64,000 nt of DNA from Flammulina velutipes (taxonomy: Eukaryota > Basidiomycota > Agaricomycetes > Agaricales > Physalacriaceae), in the NCBI GenBank assembly GCA_011800155.1, contig CM022375.1, positions 372,001 through 436,000 of the forward strand, written 5' to 3'. The notes beneath the pieces were generated by a model. That model ran no database searches, had not been told where the DNA came from, and saw only the letters and a list, made by a program, of their open reading frames with translations. A program made the position numbers and the translations under genes. Below, piece by piece: positions 43,398 through 54,458 of this stretch (position 1 is its first letter; the number at the start of each line of letters is the position of its first letter).

Positions 43398-43784
43398 CAG
43401 GGGCGGTGGATTTCCTCTGCTGAGGAAATAGACGAGGAAATGGATTGAGGAAATTCAATTTTCTCACCACTTTCTTGAGCCGGGGAAATGATGTTTCCTC
43501 TCATGAGGAAATAGTGTAGGAAGTTAGATTTCCTCAACATTTTCCTCTACGATTTCTCCAGTCATTTCCTCAGCGAACTGATTTCCTCCGTCATTTCCTC
43601 AGCGGGCCATCGAGGAAATCATTCTTTTTTCGCCGAAGAAAGTTATGAGGAAAGGTGATTTCCTCAACCATTCACTCATTGAAAGAAACCATCTTTCCTC
43701 AGCCCGTTTAATACCTGACCACGTCCATTTTCCTCAAGTGTTTTCCTCAATTATTTCCTCGGCTGAGGAAATACACCTCCCCTG
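43398..43784. mobile_element. MITE-like element made of ATTTCCTC/GAGGAAAT words
   Basis: 387 bp with inverted ends CAGGGGCGGTGGATTTCCTC and GAGGAAATACACCTCCCCTG (about 18 of 20 matching). The interior holds more than a dozen copies of TTTCCTC or GAGGAAA in both orientations, some as tight hairpins such as ATTTCCTCGGCTGAGGAAAT. CAGGGG ends resemble hAT elements, but the 8-bp flanks (TTTCACAA and ATGTGTTT) do not match. There is no coding sequence. Confidence 0.65.
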
Positions 43785-44194
43785 ATGTGTTTGTCTTGAC
43801 CAAATTTCACTGCGCCGACATCTATATCTTTCCTGGGTCAAAACTGTGAGAACCAATAGAAAAAGGACATGTACCTATGTCAAAGCAACTTGTTGTCATC
43901 GCATGGCCACACTGGTGGCGCCGATACACCTTTGGTGTATTTCCGAGTTCGTTTTTTTGGTTTTGGCGGGATTGTAATGCTCATTGTTTCCTGTAGACCT
44001 AACTTCCTATGTCATTGCTTTCTTTGCCGCGCCATAATGAGTTAGCCAATTGATAGTGACGACAGGCAGTTCGAAGTAGCAGATGAAGAGGGAACATCAC
44101 AGCGTGAGCGTGACTTGGACTTGTTGACCGGCATCCATCTTGATTCTAACTCGAAATTCACAGGCTCCTTCGAAACTCCTCTTGTTCCTTCCAA

Positions 44195-46480
44195 ATGCCT
44201 GCTTGCACGCCTGGATGTGGTAAGAATGTTCCTAGCCATCTTAGTTCTCATCGCCGTACCTGTGTGGCATACAGGAGTGCTCACTGTCAAAATCTTCAAA
44301 ATCTTCGGTTGGGATTGGAGGCAGACTCGGAAGATGGAAGAGTGCGAAAGCGAGCAAGGTTTATGGTTTGTAGCTCCTCTTTCAATTTGTTCTCTACAGA
44401 CGTTCCGGAAATCCTTGCCACTGTGCATCAAATGATCAAAAAATCCGAAAATGATAAAAGAATGCCTACAATTCACTTCGACACCCCGATTGAGCTCGGC
44501 ATGCCTCTACATGCTTCAAAGTTAATACTAGCATGTCCTAGAGCAAAGAAACCTGCCGAAACTCCCATGTGGGGTGAGGTGACAATGCTCGGCAAGTGAC
44601 ACACCTCATGAACCTTAAAAAACATGTCATTCAACATCTACTCATAGCGCTCAAACACAAACTTCTATGTGTACCATACTTGCATACCTTATACCTGGAT
44701 TGAATGGAAGGAGTTCTGTGCAATCACAGGGCAAATCCAAGGTGAATAGCACATTGTAGAATTTTTTTGGTGAATCGAATTGATTTGATCATTTCAACGG
44801 AATGGCAACGATTTCCGGAACGTCTGTAAGGCTAAAAGATATTCATCCAGGACAATGAACTCGCTACTGGTCCTGACGATACAGCCGACTCAGAAGCTAG
44901 TGGGCAATCCACCTCACTTCCTGGGCAAATCAGTCACCCGAACCATGGCATATCTTTGCCTCTTGAGGACATACCTCTGAATGATCTTGACGATATCATA
45001 GACCCACTTCCATCTCCCCAGCCTGCTATTCCTTCTTCAGTGGCTGGACGTCCTCAACGTCAAACTCGTAGACCTGCTCGCTTCCAGCCTTAGATAGTTG
45101 CCGCCATCATGCTCTTTTCAGGCGCTACACATCTTGCCAGTTTCGGGAACGCTAAAGCTTGGCCTATTTACCTTGCACTGGGCAACCTATCTAAATATGT
45201 CCGCGCAAGTCCGACCTCCGACTCAATGTTCCACGTAGCGTATATACCTTCGGTAAGTGTCTGAATTCTTCATTTGAGGTTAAGTACTCAACGATCTGTT
45301 TTAGCTGCCAGATTCCTTCCAGGATTGGGTTACGGACCGGTTTCCTCATTGGCCACGAAGGATCTCAAAACTTTGCACCGACGTGAACTCATGCATTCGG
45401 TGTGGGAAACGCTTCTTGATGACGATTTCATTCATGCATACACCTATGGGATTGTAATAGAGTGCAAGGATGGTGTCAGGCGTCGCGTTTATCCTCGGAT
45501 ATTCACATACTCTGCAGACTACCCCGAGAAGTAAGCTGATTGTCTACTTTATGGTACATATTGATTAACGAACTATTGTAAGGGCTCTCTTTATCAAGGC
45601 GGTTGCCCGTGTCCTCGTTGTTTGGCCCCGAAAGCCATACTCGACTTGGTAGGCCAGAAGCGAAACGGATTGAACCGAATCAAAATCGTTCGAGAGTATC
45701 TAAAGGACAATGTTGTCATTGCAAGGGATGTCATCTACTATCTTGGTCGTGCCAACAATGGCACTGTCGTTGATAACTTGCTCAAGGAATCATCACATGT
45801 TCAACTATGGTCAGTAATCAAGTTTATGCTGTTAAAACATGCTAATGTCTATACAGCGTGCATTTGTGAGGCGCCTTGGTGACAGCTTCAACCCGTTCAA
45901 GATGCTTGTTGTCAATCAACTTCACGAAATTGAGCTTGGGGTCTGGAAAGCTCTCTTCGTCCACTGATACACATTCTCTATGCCTTTGACTCGCCAAGCG
46001 GTCAAAGGATTCGGAGGTTATTGCCGAACTTGATCGAAGGTATGCCGGTTCTCCATACTTCTTCTTATTTTCTCATATTGCGCCAGATATCGACTCATCA
46101 AGTCGTTTGGCTGAGGTACCATTCGACAATTCTCTTCTAATTCGTCGGAGATGAAAAAGCTGGCAGCTCGTGATTACGAGGACCCCCTCCAGGTATGTCC
46201 TTCTGGATGTGAATGAGTTCTACTTATCAATAATACATGCAGCGTTCAATACCGGTCTTCCAGGGTTTGCTTCCAGAGCCGTTTAACTCCAAGCTGATCA
46301 CCGCCCCGCTGATTCGCCGAGTGGCATGCTTTTTCAAAACTACGCATGCAAACGGACATTACTCTCCCCTGGTTCGAAAGATCAACGCAGACACTTGGCG
46401 CTCTTCTGCAGGATTTCCGAGACAAGCTCGCGGAAAAATCGATTGGCTGGCAGCGCTTCCACCCCGACATTCAACACACC
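44195..46480 (+). pseudogene. Plavaka-type transposase relic
   Basis: Plavaka (of the KDZ-related DNA transposons of basidiomycetes) encodes a large transposase. The reading starts MPACTPGCGKNVPSHLSSHR, a short Cys/His motif at 44195. It goes on with GRPQRQTRRPARFQP (45.06 kb), the LPDSFQDW / LLDDDFIHAYTYGIVIECKD block and the diagnostic YPRIFTYSADYPEK (45.3-45.53 kb). Then come VVNQLHEIELGVWKALF (45.93 kb), LAARDYEDPLQ and IPVFQGLLPEPFNSKL (46.16-46.29 kb), and FSKLRMQTDITLPWFERST (46.33-46.39 kb). Several introns, stops and frame changes break it, and an internal part after 45.09 kb is missing. It is an inactive, internally deleted copy. Confidence 0.85.
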
Positions 46481-46554
46481 TCAGCCGGAGGATGAGAACG
46501 TCCCAGAACAGCAGGGAGGATCTCTTCCTTCGACTCCCCCTCCTGGCTCCAGTT

Positions 46555-47185
46555 GCACCAGCCCTTTGGCGATGGAGAAGGTGAGCAAACTCGCTTCGTC
46601 ACACTAGATTTATCTCAGTCGATTAATCCACTCTATAGGACAGGATTCGACCGCCATCCCGGGGGATCTTAGCCCTCTGCCGATCCCGTCGGCGAGCAAT
46701 ATTCAGACCGAAGGTACGTCAATCTCGCTGCCTGAAGCGGGATTTCTCTTATTTCAGTCATTTACCTTCTAGGTCAAGCCTCAACTGTGTCCCCCTCGGA
46801 GGTCGCCAATGGTAAAACCATTCGCAATACCGATGGCTGCAATCCTAATCTGCAACCCAGTCATTCCCGATAATGCTAATCAGGCTACGTCTCAGCAACC
46901 TGCGCCGATCCGTCAACGATTAATCCACAGAGCGAAGGTAAGCAAACTCGCTTCGTAACTTTTTATTAGGGCGCTAATCTACCTTGTAGGAGGACGAATT
47001 GCAGCTACAGCCTCATCGGAGGCCGTCCATGGTATGACCATCCGCAATACCGATGATATGATCCTAATCTACGAACCAGCCGCTCCCGATCCTATCGCAG
47101 CGCTCCCGGGAGCGGAGTCCCCCGAGATTACATCCCGCGCCGAGACGCCAGGTCCGTCCTCTATGTCTTATATTATTCTTCACAG
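46555..47185 (+). repeat. Tandem exon-intron modules downstream of the Plavaka relic
   Basis: Two diverged units share GGTRAGCAAACTCGCTTCGT at the intron start (46581 and about 46940), a TATAGGA / TGTAGGA 3' splice site, and an exon part with ACCATYCGCAATACCGATG (46815 and 47038). The exon pieces read Ser/Pro-rich, disordered-type protein (DLSPLPIPSASNIQTEG; AAPDPIAALPGAESPEI), each ending in EG at the splice site. This looks like duplication of small exons in a disordered tail, possibly of the transposase. Confidence 0.5.
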
Positions 47186-47241
47186 ATCATGCTCAACCAA
47201 CGTTATGGTGAAGAAAGCAGCCAAGTTGGCATGGCGCAGAT

Positions 47242-47900
47242 TCAAGGCGCTGTAGAAACTGCGATAGCTCCCCCGTATCGGTCCATTAATGCTTTCCAGA
47301 ACTCTGAGGTCCACCTCTTGTCTCTGTCAGATATGACACGGTCCGGCATTCCAAACTTGTTCACCACTTCCTTGATGAAGATCCGAGCAAATTCGTACTG
47401 GTTCATCGTTCCGTGTGTGGGAATCATGATTGCATACTTCGTTAGCTTGTCGACGACGACGAGGACCGCGTCATGATTGTCGACCTCGAATCGTGGTAGA
47501 CCAGTGATCAGATCGAGAGACACTGTCGCGAAAGGCCCTCTAGGAATGTGAGCTGGCAGTCCACCCATTTTCTTCCTACGATCCACTTTGATCTTTTGGC
47601 AAATGTCGCATGTTTTTACGAAGGCTTCCACATCTCTGGACATCTCCCTCCAGAAGAAGGTTTCCCTCATGCAAAGTAAGAACTTTTGTGCCCCTTCGTG
47701 TGCGGACTCGTATGCTTCCTCATGCATTGCTTTTAATATTTCCGGGACCATGGTTTAGGAACGCAAAGGCGGTATTGCCAGTCGGTGTCGACGAAATATA
47801 ACAAGCCGTTATTCCCTTTGACAAAACGAGATCGATCGGTATATTATCTGTACTGGCAAGTGCGGCAGTAGGAGGTTGCTCCTCAAAGCTGAGGGTAGGT
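47242..47900 (-). pseudogene. Second Ty3/gypsy fragment: start of integrase
   Basis: The minus strand reads GNNGLLYFVDTDWQYRLCVP (47.8 kb, one frame), then PEILKAMHEEAYESAHEGAQ with the first His of the zinc-binding module, CDICQKIK (its Cys pair), SLDLITGLPRF (first catalytic Asp region) and VISDRDKRWTSEFW (second Asp). It ends at 47242 before the catalytic Glu. It is a truncated integrase unrelated in detail to the element at 722-7670, inserted between the Plavaka relic and the integrase-like gene at 47.93-48.92 kb. Confidence 0.85.
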
Positions 47901-47929
47901 GTGTACAACCGTCTGGCATTCATTCATTA

Positions 47930-48920
47930 GCATGTATATATAGAAGAAAGTATCTAACACTCACCGTAGAGTTATTTGCCGTGGTAACACATACCATAGA
48001 TGTGTACACCAACTGGTCCCATACGCAGAGCCAGTGGTCCTACCTTCTCATGTCCGTCACAGTGAAGTTCTTGAAAAACACCGATTCCATCGAGATGGCC
48101 GCGTTTTTTTGATACTCGCTTTTTGCCGGGGAATCACTCGTTGAATCCACTGGGAAAGTTATCATGCATAATCTTGCGGGCCATATGTATCTCTGAGTAG
48201 GTTATAAGTAGAATCAACATTGAAGAACAGAACTTGAACTTGCCTCGGAATGAACACAGCTCGATCCAGTCTAATCTTGTCTTTGATAGTTGAAGGGCCA
48301 TTGGTAGCACTCTCATTCTCAGTTACGTACTCACTGACAAGTGCAGTAGCAATAGGAAGTGGAGGTGGAAGACGCGCAGTACCGACACCAAACTCACGGT
48401 TGAGACGTTTCAGTTTGGTAAGTCTAGAAGCATGTTAATATAGTAGAAGTCCAACAAGAACAGTGTACGCACCCTATTCTATATCCATGCTCGTCTGCCA
48501 ATACCTCTAGGCGCTCAGGAAGGGTGTATGCCTTTTGTGCAAGCAAATGTAAAACTGGGCGCAAAATGTCATCATCGGGCCCTAGTTGACTTGTGAGTGA
48601 AAAAAGGACACTGATTCTTTTTATTTGCTTACTTTTTCCGTTCTCTCTCCCGTTATTTCCTAGAGCATTGACCATATGAGCGAGCGCGCACTGCAGATGT
48701 GCGTGGTGGAGAAAAGCAAAAGTCCGGTTACATCCTTTTCTGGAAATATCAGGGTCACCTGACAAACACTCTGTTCATTGTGGCCAGAGATGGAGACAGA
48801 GACCTGGTAGGAAGCACTTGACTCAGAGTGGTTACAACTGGAGAAGGACATACTTGCCTTTCTGACTCCCTTGACAAGTACGTTCAGTTTGACGTGAGTC
48901 ACTGCCTCTACAAGAGTACT
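47930..48920 (-). pseudogene. Fragment of an Agaricomycete DDE integrase-like gene
   Basis: Successive minus-strand exons read LGPDDDILRPVLHLLAQKAY and LPERLEVLADEHGYRIG (48.6-48.48 kb), LTKLKRLNREFGVGTARLPP and NGPSTIKDKIRLDRAVFIPR (48.42-48.25 kb), then MARKIMHDNFPSGFNERFPG, LHCDGHEKVGPLALRMGPVG and VHIYG (48.19-47.99 kb). The helix-turn-helix-like start, the PPPLP segment and the LHCDGHEK first-Asp motif match a widespread mushroom family of integrase-core proteins. The rest of the catalytic domain is missing, replaced by the gypsy fragment at 47.9 kb. Confidence 0.65.
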
Positions 48921-49143
48921 TAAATTCCCCCCCCCGGGCAGTTGCCAACTCTTCATTCTTCCAACCAGCCAGTCCGACTTTGTCAATTCATTCCAACCTA
49001 CTGCCAAACTTGCCGGTCAACCTTTCCCCTTCCCTACTCCGAGTTTCCTATGTACCCAACTCCTCGTCTACATCTACATCTATGTCCACCCACGTAGGTT
49101 TATATGCTCGTATCCGGACCAACTCACATCCGCATCTGACAAA

Positions 49144-49434
49144 ATGGCCAAAACCCTATACAGCCTCTGCGATAGTATACAAGGATTCCATTATATGGAT
49201 TATCTTCGTCTTTGTACCTCGTCGCGAGCCGGCCTTGTCGTTGAGGAGGCATTTCACAGAGCATTCCCAGATGCAGTATATGTCAAATCAACATACAGCT
49301 ATACACGCCGGATATTCAGGACTGTTGAGGCCACTACACTCTTAAGCATGTTTGTTGCTGGTGGTGACTCAGAAGACATGTTATGGAGCACATTTGTACG
49401 CGCGGCAAGGAGGCAGGGCCTTGTGGCATGCTGA
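49144..49434 (+). CDS. Hypothetical 96-residue protein
   Basis: One open exon with ATG at 49144 and stop at 49434 (MAKTLYSLCDSIQGFHYMDY..., ending RQGLVAC). No domain or signal peptide is evident. It stands between the divergent integrase-like fragment and the convergent ten-exon gene. Coding status is a guess based on codon texture and a plausible ATG context (ACAAAATGGCC). Confidence 0.3.
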   Translation: MAKTLYSLCDSIQGFHYMDYLRLCTSSRAGLVVEEAFHRAFPDAVYVKSTYSYTRRIFRTVEATTLLSMFVAGGDSEDMLWSTFVRAARRQGLVAC

Positions 49435-49469
49435 AGAATAGTTGAATTCGAGAGGAAGCGGAATATACA

Positions 49470-52009
49470 TTAATAATAGTCTAAAAATCCTAATGGTATA
49501 CCTTGCGCTAATTTCGAGTCTGCTGAGATCCGTCTCCGTTTTACTGCAGGTGGCTGCGCCACCACCGTATTCGTACAATGTCGCAGTACGGCAACAGCAT
49601 CAGGGCTAGCATCATCTGAAGATGGAACAACAGTCGCAGAGTCATCATCGGCATCAGACGAAGCAACAACAGTATCATCCGAGTTGATGTTCTCATCGTT
49701 GACAATGTCACGCTGACGCTTTCCCAACGCAGACTTGGTCTTTTTGGGCGGTTTTTCCTTGCGAGCGGCCTTGCGTTGCCCAGGCTTGATCAGAGTCCGG
49801 CGCTCATATTGGCGTTGTAGTCGATTGGCAAGATGGTGGCTAGCCGAAGGGTCTTCGTAGCAGAGTATAATGCTGCGAGATATCAGCAACTGATAACATA
49901 TGAGCATGGCATGAAAGCTATACACACCTTCCCTCAATGATGTGTGCCACATCACAAAAGTCGAGTGGTCCGACAGGTCACAGGTGAGTATGGTTGACGA
50001 TATGCGCGAAGGTTTGATGATCACGCTTCGAGCCAGTCACCAACGTCGCTCTGTGGACTCGTGGTCTATGAGTTAATTAAATGAGGACTAGAACAACGAA
50101 TAAACAGAAAGATACGACTGACTTGGCAACATTAGGACTATTGGGCGGACGTGAATTACTTGGGAAAGGCGGCAAGAGACACCACATTGATTTGTCGGAG
50201 GTGTCATACAGAAGCGTTGAGACCCAGGTGGCTTTCATAGCTGACACATCCAGCATGAGAGGGTCAAAGTACGAGCGAGGCTGAAGATACGTTGTGCAGT
50301 CTACATCTGTTGAGATGCCTAGTGCAGGCAGAGGTGAGAGTCTTGTTGCCAGAAAATAAGAAATCACTCATACCGCGCTTCAAGAAATAGTGGTCGAGTG
50401 GACTATCAGTCCAAGCAGAGGTTATAGTCTCATCCTGGACACCCTTCTTGAATCCGAAGATCAAATGGAACAGGTTCTGAGGTTTCGCAAGAGATTCTGC
50501 AAGATAAGTCGGCTCAAAAACATCGTATAGACCGCTGGCTGGTAAGCGAGCAAACGTTGGCCTAGTATTGGCGTCTTCGAGCCAAGTCTAGAGAGTAGAT
50601 TGGTAAGAAGACTAGAGTGTATCAAACCAAAATAAGACTGACAAAAAATCCATCGTATTGATCCTTCATGCGGGACGACATGAAAATCCGTTGCTTCCCA
50701 TGGAGATACAACCAGTCCATATAACGCAGACGCTCTTTATTCGAGACAGCAAGAAAGAAGTTTTCCTTTAGGTGAGGAACGATGAAACGCCTAATCCGAA
50801 TATGTATGTTAGCGCGAGAAGGGAGAGGCAGGGAACACGATAGCGCATATCACATAGAGGACTTACCACATATTGATGTGAGCATTGGCAGCATGACTGT
50901 AGAACGCTTCCAGTAGTCGGGCAAAACGTGACGGAACGTCGAACAGCTCTGCCTCTGTGATCCAAAGCGAAAGTCCTGGAAACATGTTCGAGTCAATAAG
51001 ATAGCAAAGTCAAATACAGAAACGACTCACCAGCTCGGAAAAAGATCTCTACAATAGTATAGACGCCAATACCTCCCCAGATATAAGGATTGCTACGTAT
51101 AGCATGAACAGCTAGACGGTCTCGTTTGGGTATCTTTTTAGGAAGAGTGACATCGATGGCACTGTCACTACAAGAATCCGCATATTTTTGAGAGTGGAGG
51201 GAACATGCTGCCCAGGTAACAGCAGATGTGACAAAACGAGAAAAGTCGACATAGATGTCGATGTGCTGAGCGGGTAGGTCGGAACGTGTGGTGGCGTAGA
51301 TAGGCTACGAAGAGATAATGTTCAATACTCCCTGCACCAGAAGGATAGATGATAACGCACTTGAAACATATTATCATACGTTAGCAACGCAATAATCCAC
51401 TCGCCGAACATCAATGCCATTCCCACCTTGAATCCGCGATCCTACGGATAGCGCGAGGGAATATTAGTTAATACGCAGGAGCATGAGGAGGTATGGTGTT
51501 ACCTTGGAGCTAACCTTTGCAATAGAGTTGTTCCACTGCGCGGTGTTGTAAACTTGAAGAGACGTATGGAGAAGAAGTTGAATCTGCTTTCAAGTTAATA
51601 TAAAGGGAAGATCGTATCGTTGAAGACGCACCTGCAGCCATAGGGGCCCATTCGCCTTAGATACCATCTCTATTATGATATTTCGTGGATTGAAGTGTAT
51701 GTCTTTGAGTGTCAGATGCGCTTCAATGATTGGGCCAGCAATGGTCGGAGGGTAGACTGGCGCTTGCGCTGATTTTGGACCACGCCGTATCTTAGAGTTT
51801 GGCTGAAGCGCGTAGGGTAAGCCAGCTAGTATGTTGGGATTGGCGGACGCGTCGTCTTCCAGAGCTGACTCCGCATCACGTTCTTTCTGTGTAGCATCCA
51901 CATAAATGTCTTGCAGCTTCAGATCCTGATAGTTGGGCTTTGACTTGACAGACTGGAACCAGTTTCTAGCTATCAGTGTAGAGGAGACAAGCTCAGCATA
52001 TTCAGGCAT
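49470..52009 (-). CDS. Ten-exon gene of unknown function, frame closed except for one UGA
   Basis: Exons on the minus strand are 52009-51632, 51583-51503, 51441-51361, 51304-51031, 50975-50867, 50790-50643, 50587-50374, 50318-50123, 50065-49928 and 49872-49470. All introns start GT and end AG and are about 50-60 bp. The sum is 2022 bp, exactly 674 codons, with a single in-frame TGA at 49980-49978 in exon 9. The protein starts MPEYAELVSSTLIARNWFQS. The middle has aromatic-rich segments (HLKENFFLAVSNKERLRYMD; FHLIFGFKKGVQDET). The last exon is polar and looks nuclear, with Lys-rich (RKAARKEKPPKKTKSALGKR) and Asp/Ser-rich stretches. I recognise no domain. It is probably a lineage-specific mushroom gene, just inactivated or read through at the UGA. 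Confidence 0.7.
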
Positions 52010-53040
52010 GGCAGCGAGATGAAGGATGATCGAGAACGTTGAGATGGTGAAGATGGTGGAGATCAACGAAGACGCGTTTACGCGACCGTCATACACAGTC
52101 ACACGCACATGCAGATGTGACACCAAGCAAATCTGCCGCCAAAATGTGTTCTACGGGTCCCATTGTGACTGGGTAAAGGATCTCATTTGTTGGACACCTT
52201 AAAGGTGATTTTCTACACAAATCCACTCTAAGCCCACTTAGGACCCCGAGCCCGGGGCTGTGTACAAGAAATAGTGTGGCGAAATAATTGATGACACGCC
52301 GGAAATGGCCGATCTCGGAACTCGGCTGATCAAATCCGAAATCAAAAAATCAAAATCAACTGCGACCAGTCCGCCTACCGTAGGATAGGTATGATTATAT
52401 TTCTATGCAGTGTAAGCTTTATCAGAACAAAGCAGCAGCTAACGACAGTACTCGCGCATGTGTGTATCGCTAGTTTACGCTATCGATGAAAAATGAGAAT
52501 CAAGGCAGAAACGCGTTACATGAGGACGTTGGTATGTCTACATTTACCTTTGGTTCATTTGCCCATGCTGACTTGACCCGCACTCAGTAGCAAGACCAAC
52601 GATTGGCTTCTCGAGATAGCCTAAGTACATGATGATTAATATTTTGTTGTAAGTACGTAGATATCTTTGTAACTAATGTGTATACTATTATCAGCCTCGC
52701 GTGTATATATGTGAATTGGATCCCTTTCATACGTTGAATCGTCCTGAGCCTCCAACAATGAATAAGTAGATGAAGACATCGACGAGTCGTCTTGGCCCTC
52801 CTCATCCATTTGGCCCTTTCACTCCCGCGGAGCGCGCCCCAAGAACAGGTAATGGCGTGCAGGCTGGAGGTCTCCTTCGAAGGAGTTTAGATATTCCAGG
52901 CGATGGCGCCGATGGGGAAAAGGGTGCGAGTGTGGACCTAGGTTGATTTAGATTCAGGCGACCGAGAATCAAGGTGAAGAGAGAAACGTACTCCATTCAA
53001 CCTTCTACTTGAACCCCCCTTCCCCCGGCTGGACTTGCGT
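52010..53040. other. Intergenic interval
   Basis: Holds the promoter side of the ten-exon gene (52010-52300). An earlier in-frame ATG at 52126 exists but adds a hydrophobic stretch of doubtful origin. Nothing else is recognised; a 73-codon minus frame at 52584-52805 looks fortuitous. Confidence 0.4.
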
Positions 53041-53560
53041 GCAGTCATTTCGTCTTAAGTACCGTCAACCATAGGATCAACAACGTCGGCAACGTCAATC
53101 TGGTCCTGCAGCAGCTTTTCAGCCGCTGACATTTTGGAGCTCTGAATTATATCTATGACGAACTGAATCGTGGTTGTAGCCCTTGAAGACCTCCTTCTTG
53201 GCCCTAGAACCTGTCGGGAGTGTACTGGGGCTGGTCTGACTGGCCTTACATTGGTCTGCGTCCGTGACACCTCCTCCTAGGGTTGTTCTTGTTCTTCTCC
53301 TTGTCAATCTCCGTAATGTAGTCCTCCGGTAGCTGATAGCCGTCATACTATCACACACGTGTCATTCCTCCACCAGCTTGAGCAAGTCTTTCTTGTGGCT
53401 CAGTTCCCGTTGTTCCCGCTTCGATATCTTCATCCCGCTGAAAAGTGCCTCATCGTCCGTGATTTCCTTGCTGAGAAGAATCTGCTGGAGCTCGCGTTTC
53501 GTGAGGTATTCTTGTCGAGAATGCAATCGTAGATTGGGGAAAGAAGCGTCGCGAGCCTCT
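53040..53560 (-). pseudogene. N-terminal fragment of a Prp2/DHX16-type splicing helicase
   Basis: On the minus strand, across three frames, one reads LTKRELQQILLSKEITDD, EALFSGMKISKREQREL and HKKDLLKLVEE (53.54-53.38 kb), DGYQLPEDYITEIDKEK (53.34 kb) and KMSAAEKLLQDQIDVAD (53.13 kb). These resemble the region before the helicase core of DEAH-box pre-mRNA splicing factors of the Prp2 / cdc28 / DHX16 type. The helicase domain itself is absent. Frame changes and a stop near 53045 mark it as a relic. Confidence 0.6.
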
Positions 53561-53658
53561 CCTGCCCAGAAGCAACAGTGGCTATTGTAGTGTAGTCCCT
53601 GGTGAAAAGTGGAAGAGCATGTTTGGTCCGGGCGCGGAACAACAAAGACGAGGAACGG

Positions 53659-54257
53659 CTAGTCAACGGCGATGGTGATAGTCAAATCCACGAGGATCAG
53701 CATGGATTTGCGAACCGAACTGGCAGCGTAGTTGTGTGAACAATTGGCCATGAAGGAAGGCTGATCATGGGGAAAGAGAGCATCATGGAGAAGGCGAAGA
53801 ATCCTATTCCGGCGCGCGCGCGAGCGTGATTGACATCTGTCCTGCCGTTTTGTGGGCCCGAAGACGAGGAATAAGGTCCATCGCATGAACCTAGGCAAGG
53901 CATCCCAATAGATTGGTCTAATGCGAAAGGTGCTTGGCATGTCTGACTCTCTTGCGTGGCATAGCGAATGGCGATGGCGACTTCGCAAGTAATCCAATGA
54001 AGAGGGGTTTCCGCGTTCTTCGAGTCACGGTCGTGTATTGCTCGATATTTCCAAACGACCCAACCGACATTTAGTACGAACGTACGAGGCTGATCGAAAC
54101 CAGGATATTCAACGGTGATGACGGCAAGGTGGGGCATTCGATTTCGGGGAGTGCGCGAGCGTAGTTCGACATCTGGCCGGCCGTCCCAGCAGAAATTGAC
54201 GATGCATAAGAGGAATAAGGTACGCTGCATGCAGATTAGCGCTCGGCATTGGATCAC
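53659..54257 (-). repeat. Tandem pair of diverged units with open frames
   Basis: Two minus-strand units about 345 bp apart each contain an ATG..TGGACC/CGTACCTTATTCCTC start, then a CAGATGTC.A..(A/T)ACGCTCGCGC core (starts at about 53882 and 54226). A 186-codon frame spans both. The duplication is clear; the protein is unrecognised (PHLAVITVEYPGFDQPRTF is its most protein-like segment). Confidence 0.45.
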
Positions 54258-54458
54258 GATATCGAGAAACGTACTTATTTGAGGTCCAGCACTCCCAACT
54301 CGCTGTTCTTGGTCGACGACAAGGACGGGGATGAGGACGTCAGATTTCCTCCGCGCTAGGGGATGTTGTGGACTTGGCGGTGGCCAAGCTTGGACAGAGA
54401 TGCGATGGTCTTTTCTGGATGGAGCCGTGGTATAGATTAGTAGACGCGTTGTCTGACT

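Noticed and set aside
41948..43784. CRISPR-like regular repeats in the TCTCGAGA and TTTCCTC arrays
   Set aside because: Spacing is irregular, words occur in both orientations, and the genome is eukaryotic.
52010..52126. Earlier ATG for the ten-exon gene
   Set aside because: It would add an odd hydrophobic N-terminus. The ATG at 52009 starts a typical soluble sequence and the model closes from there.
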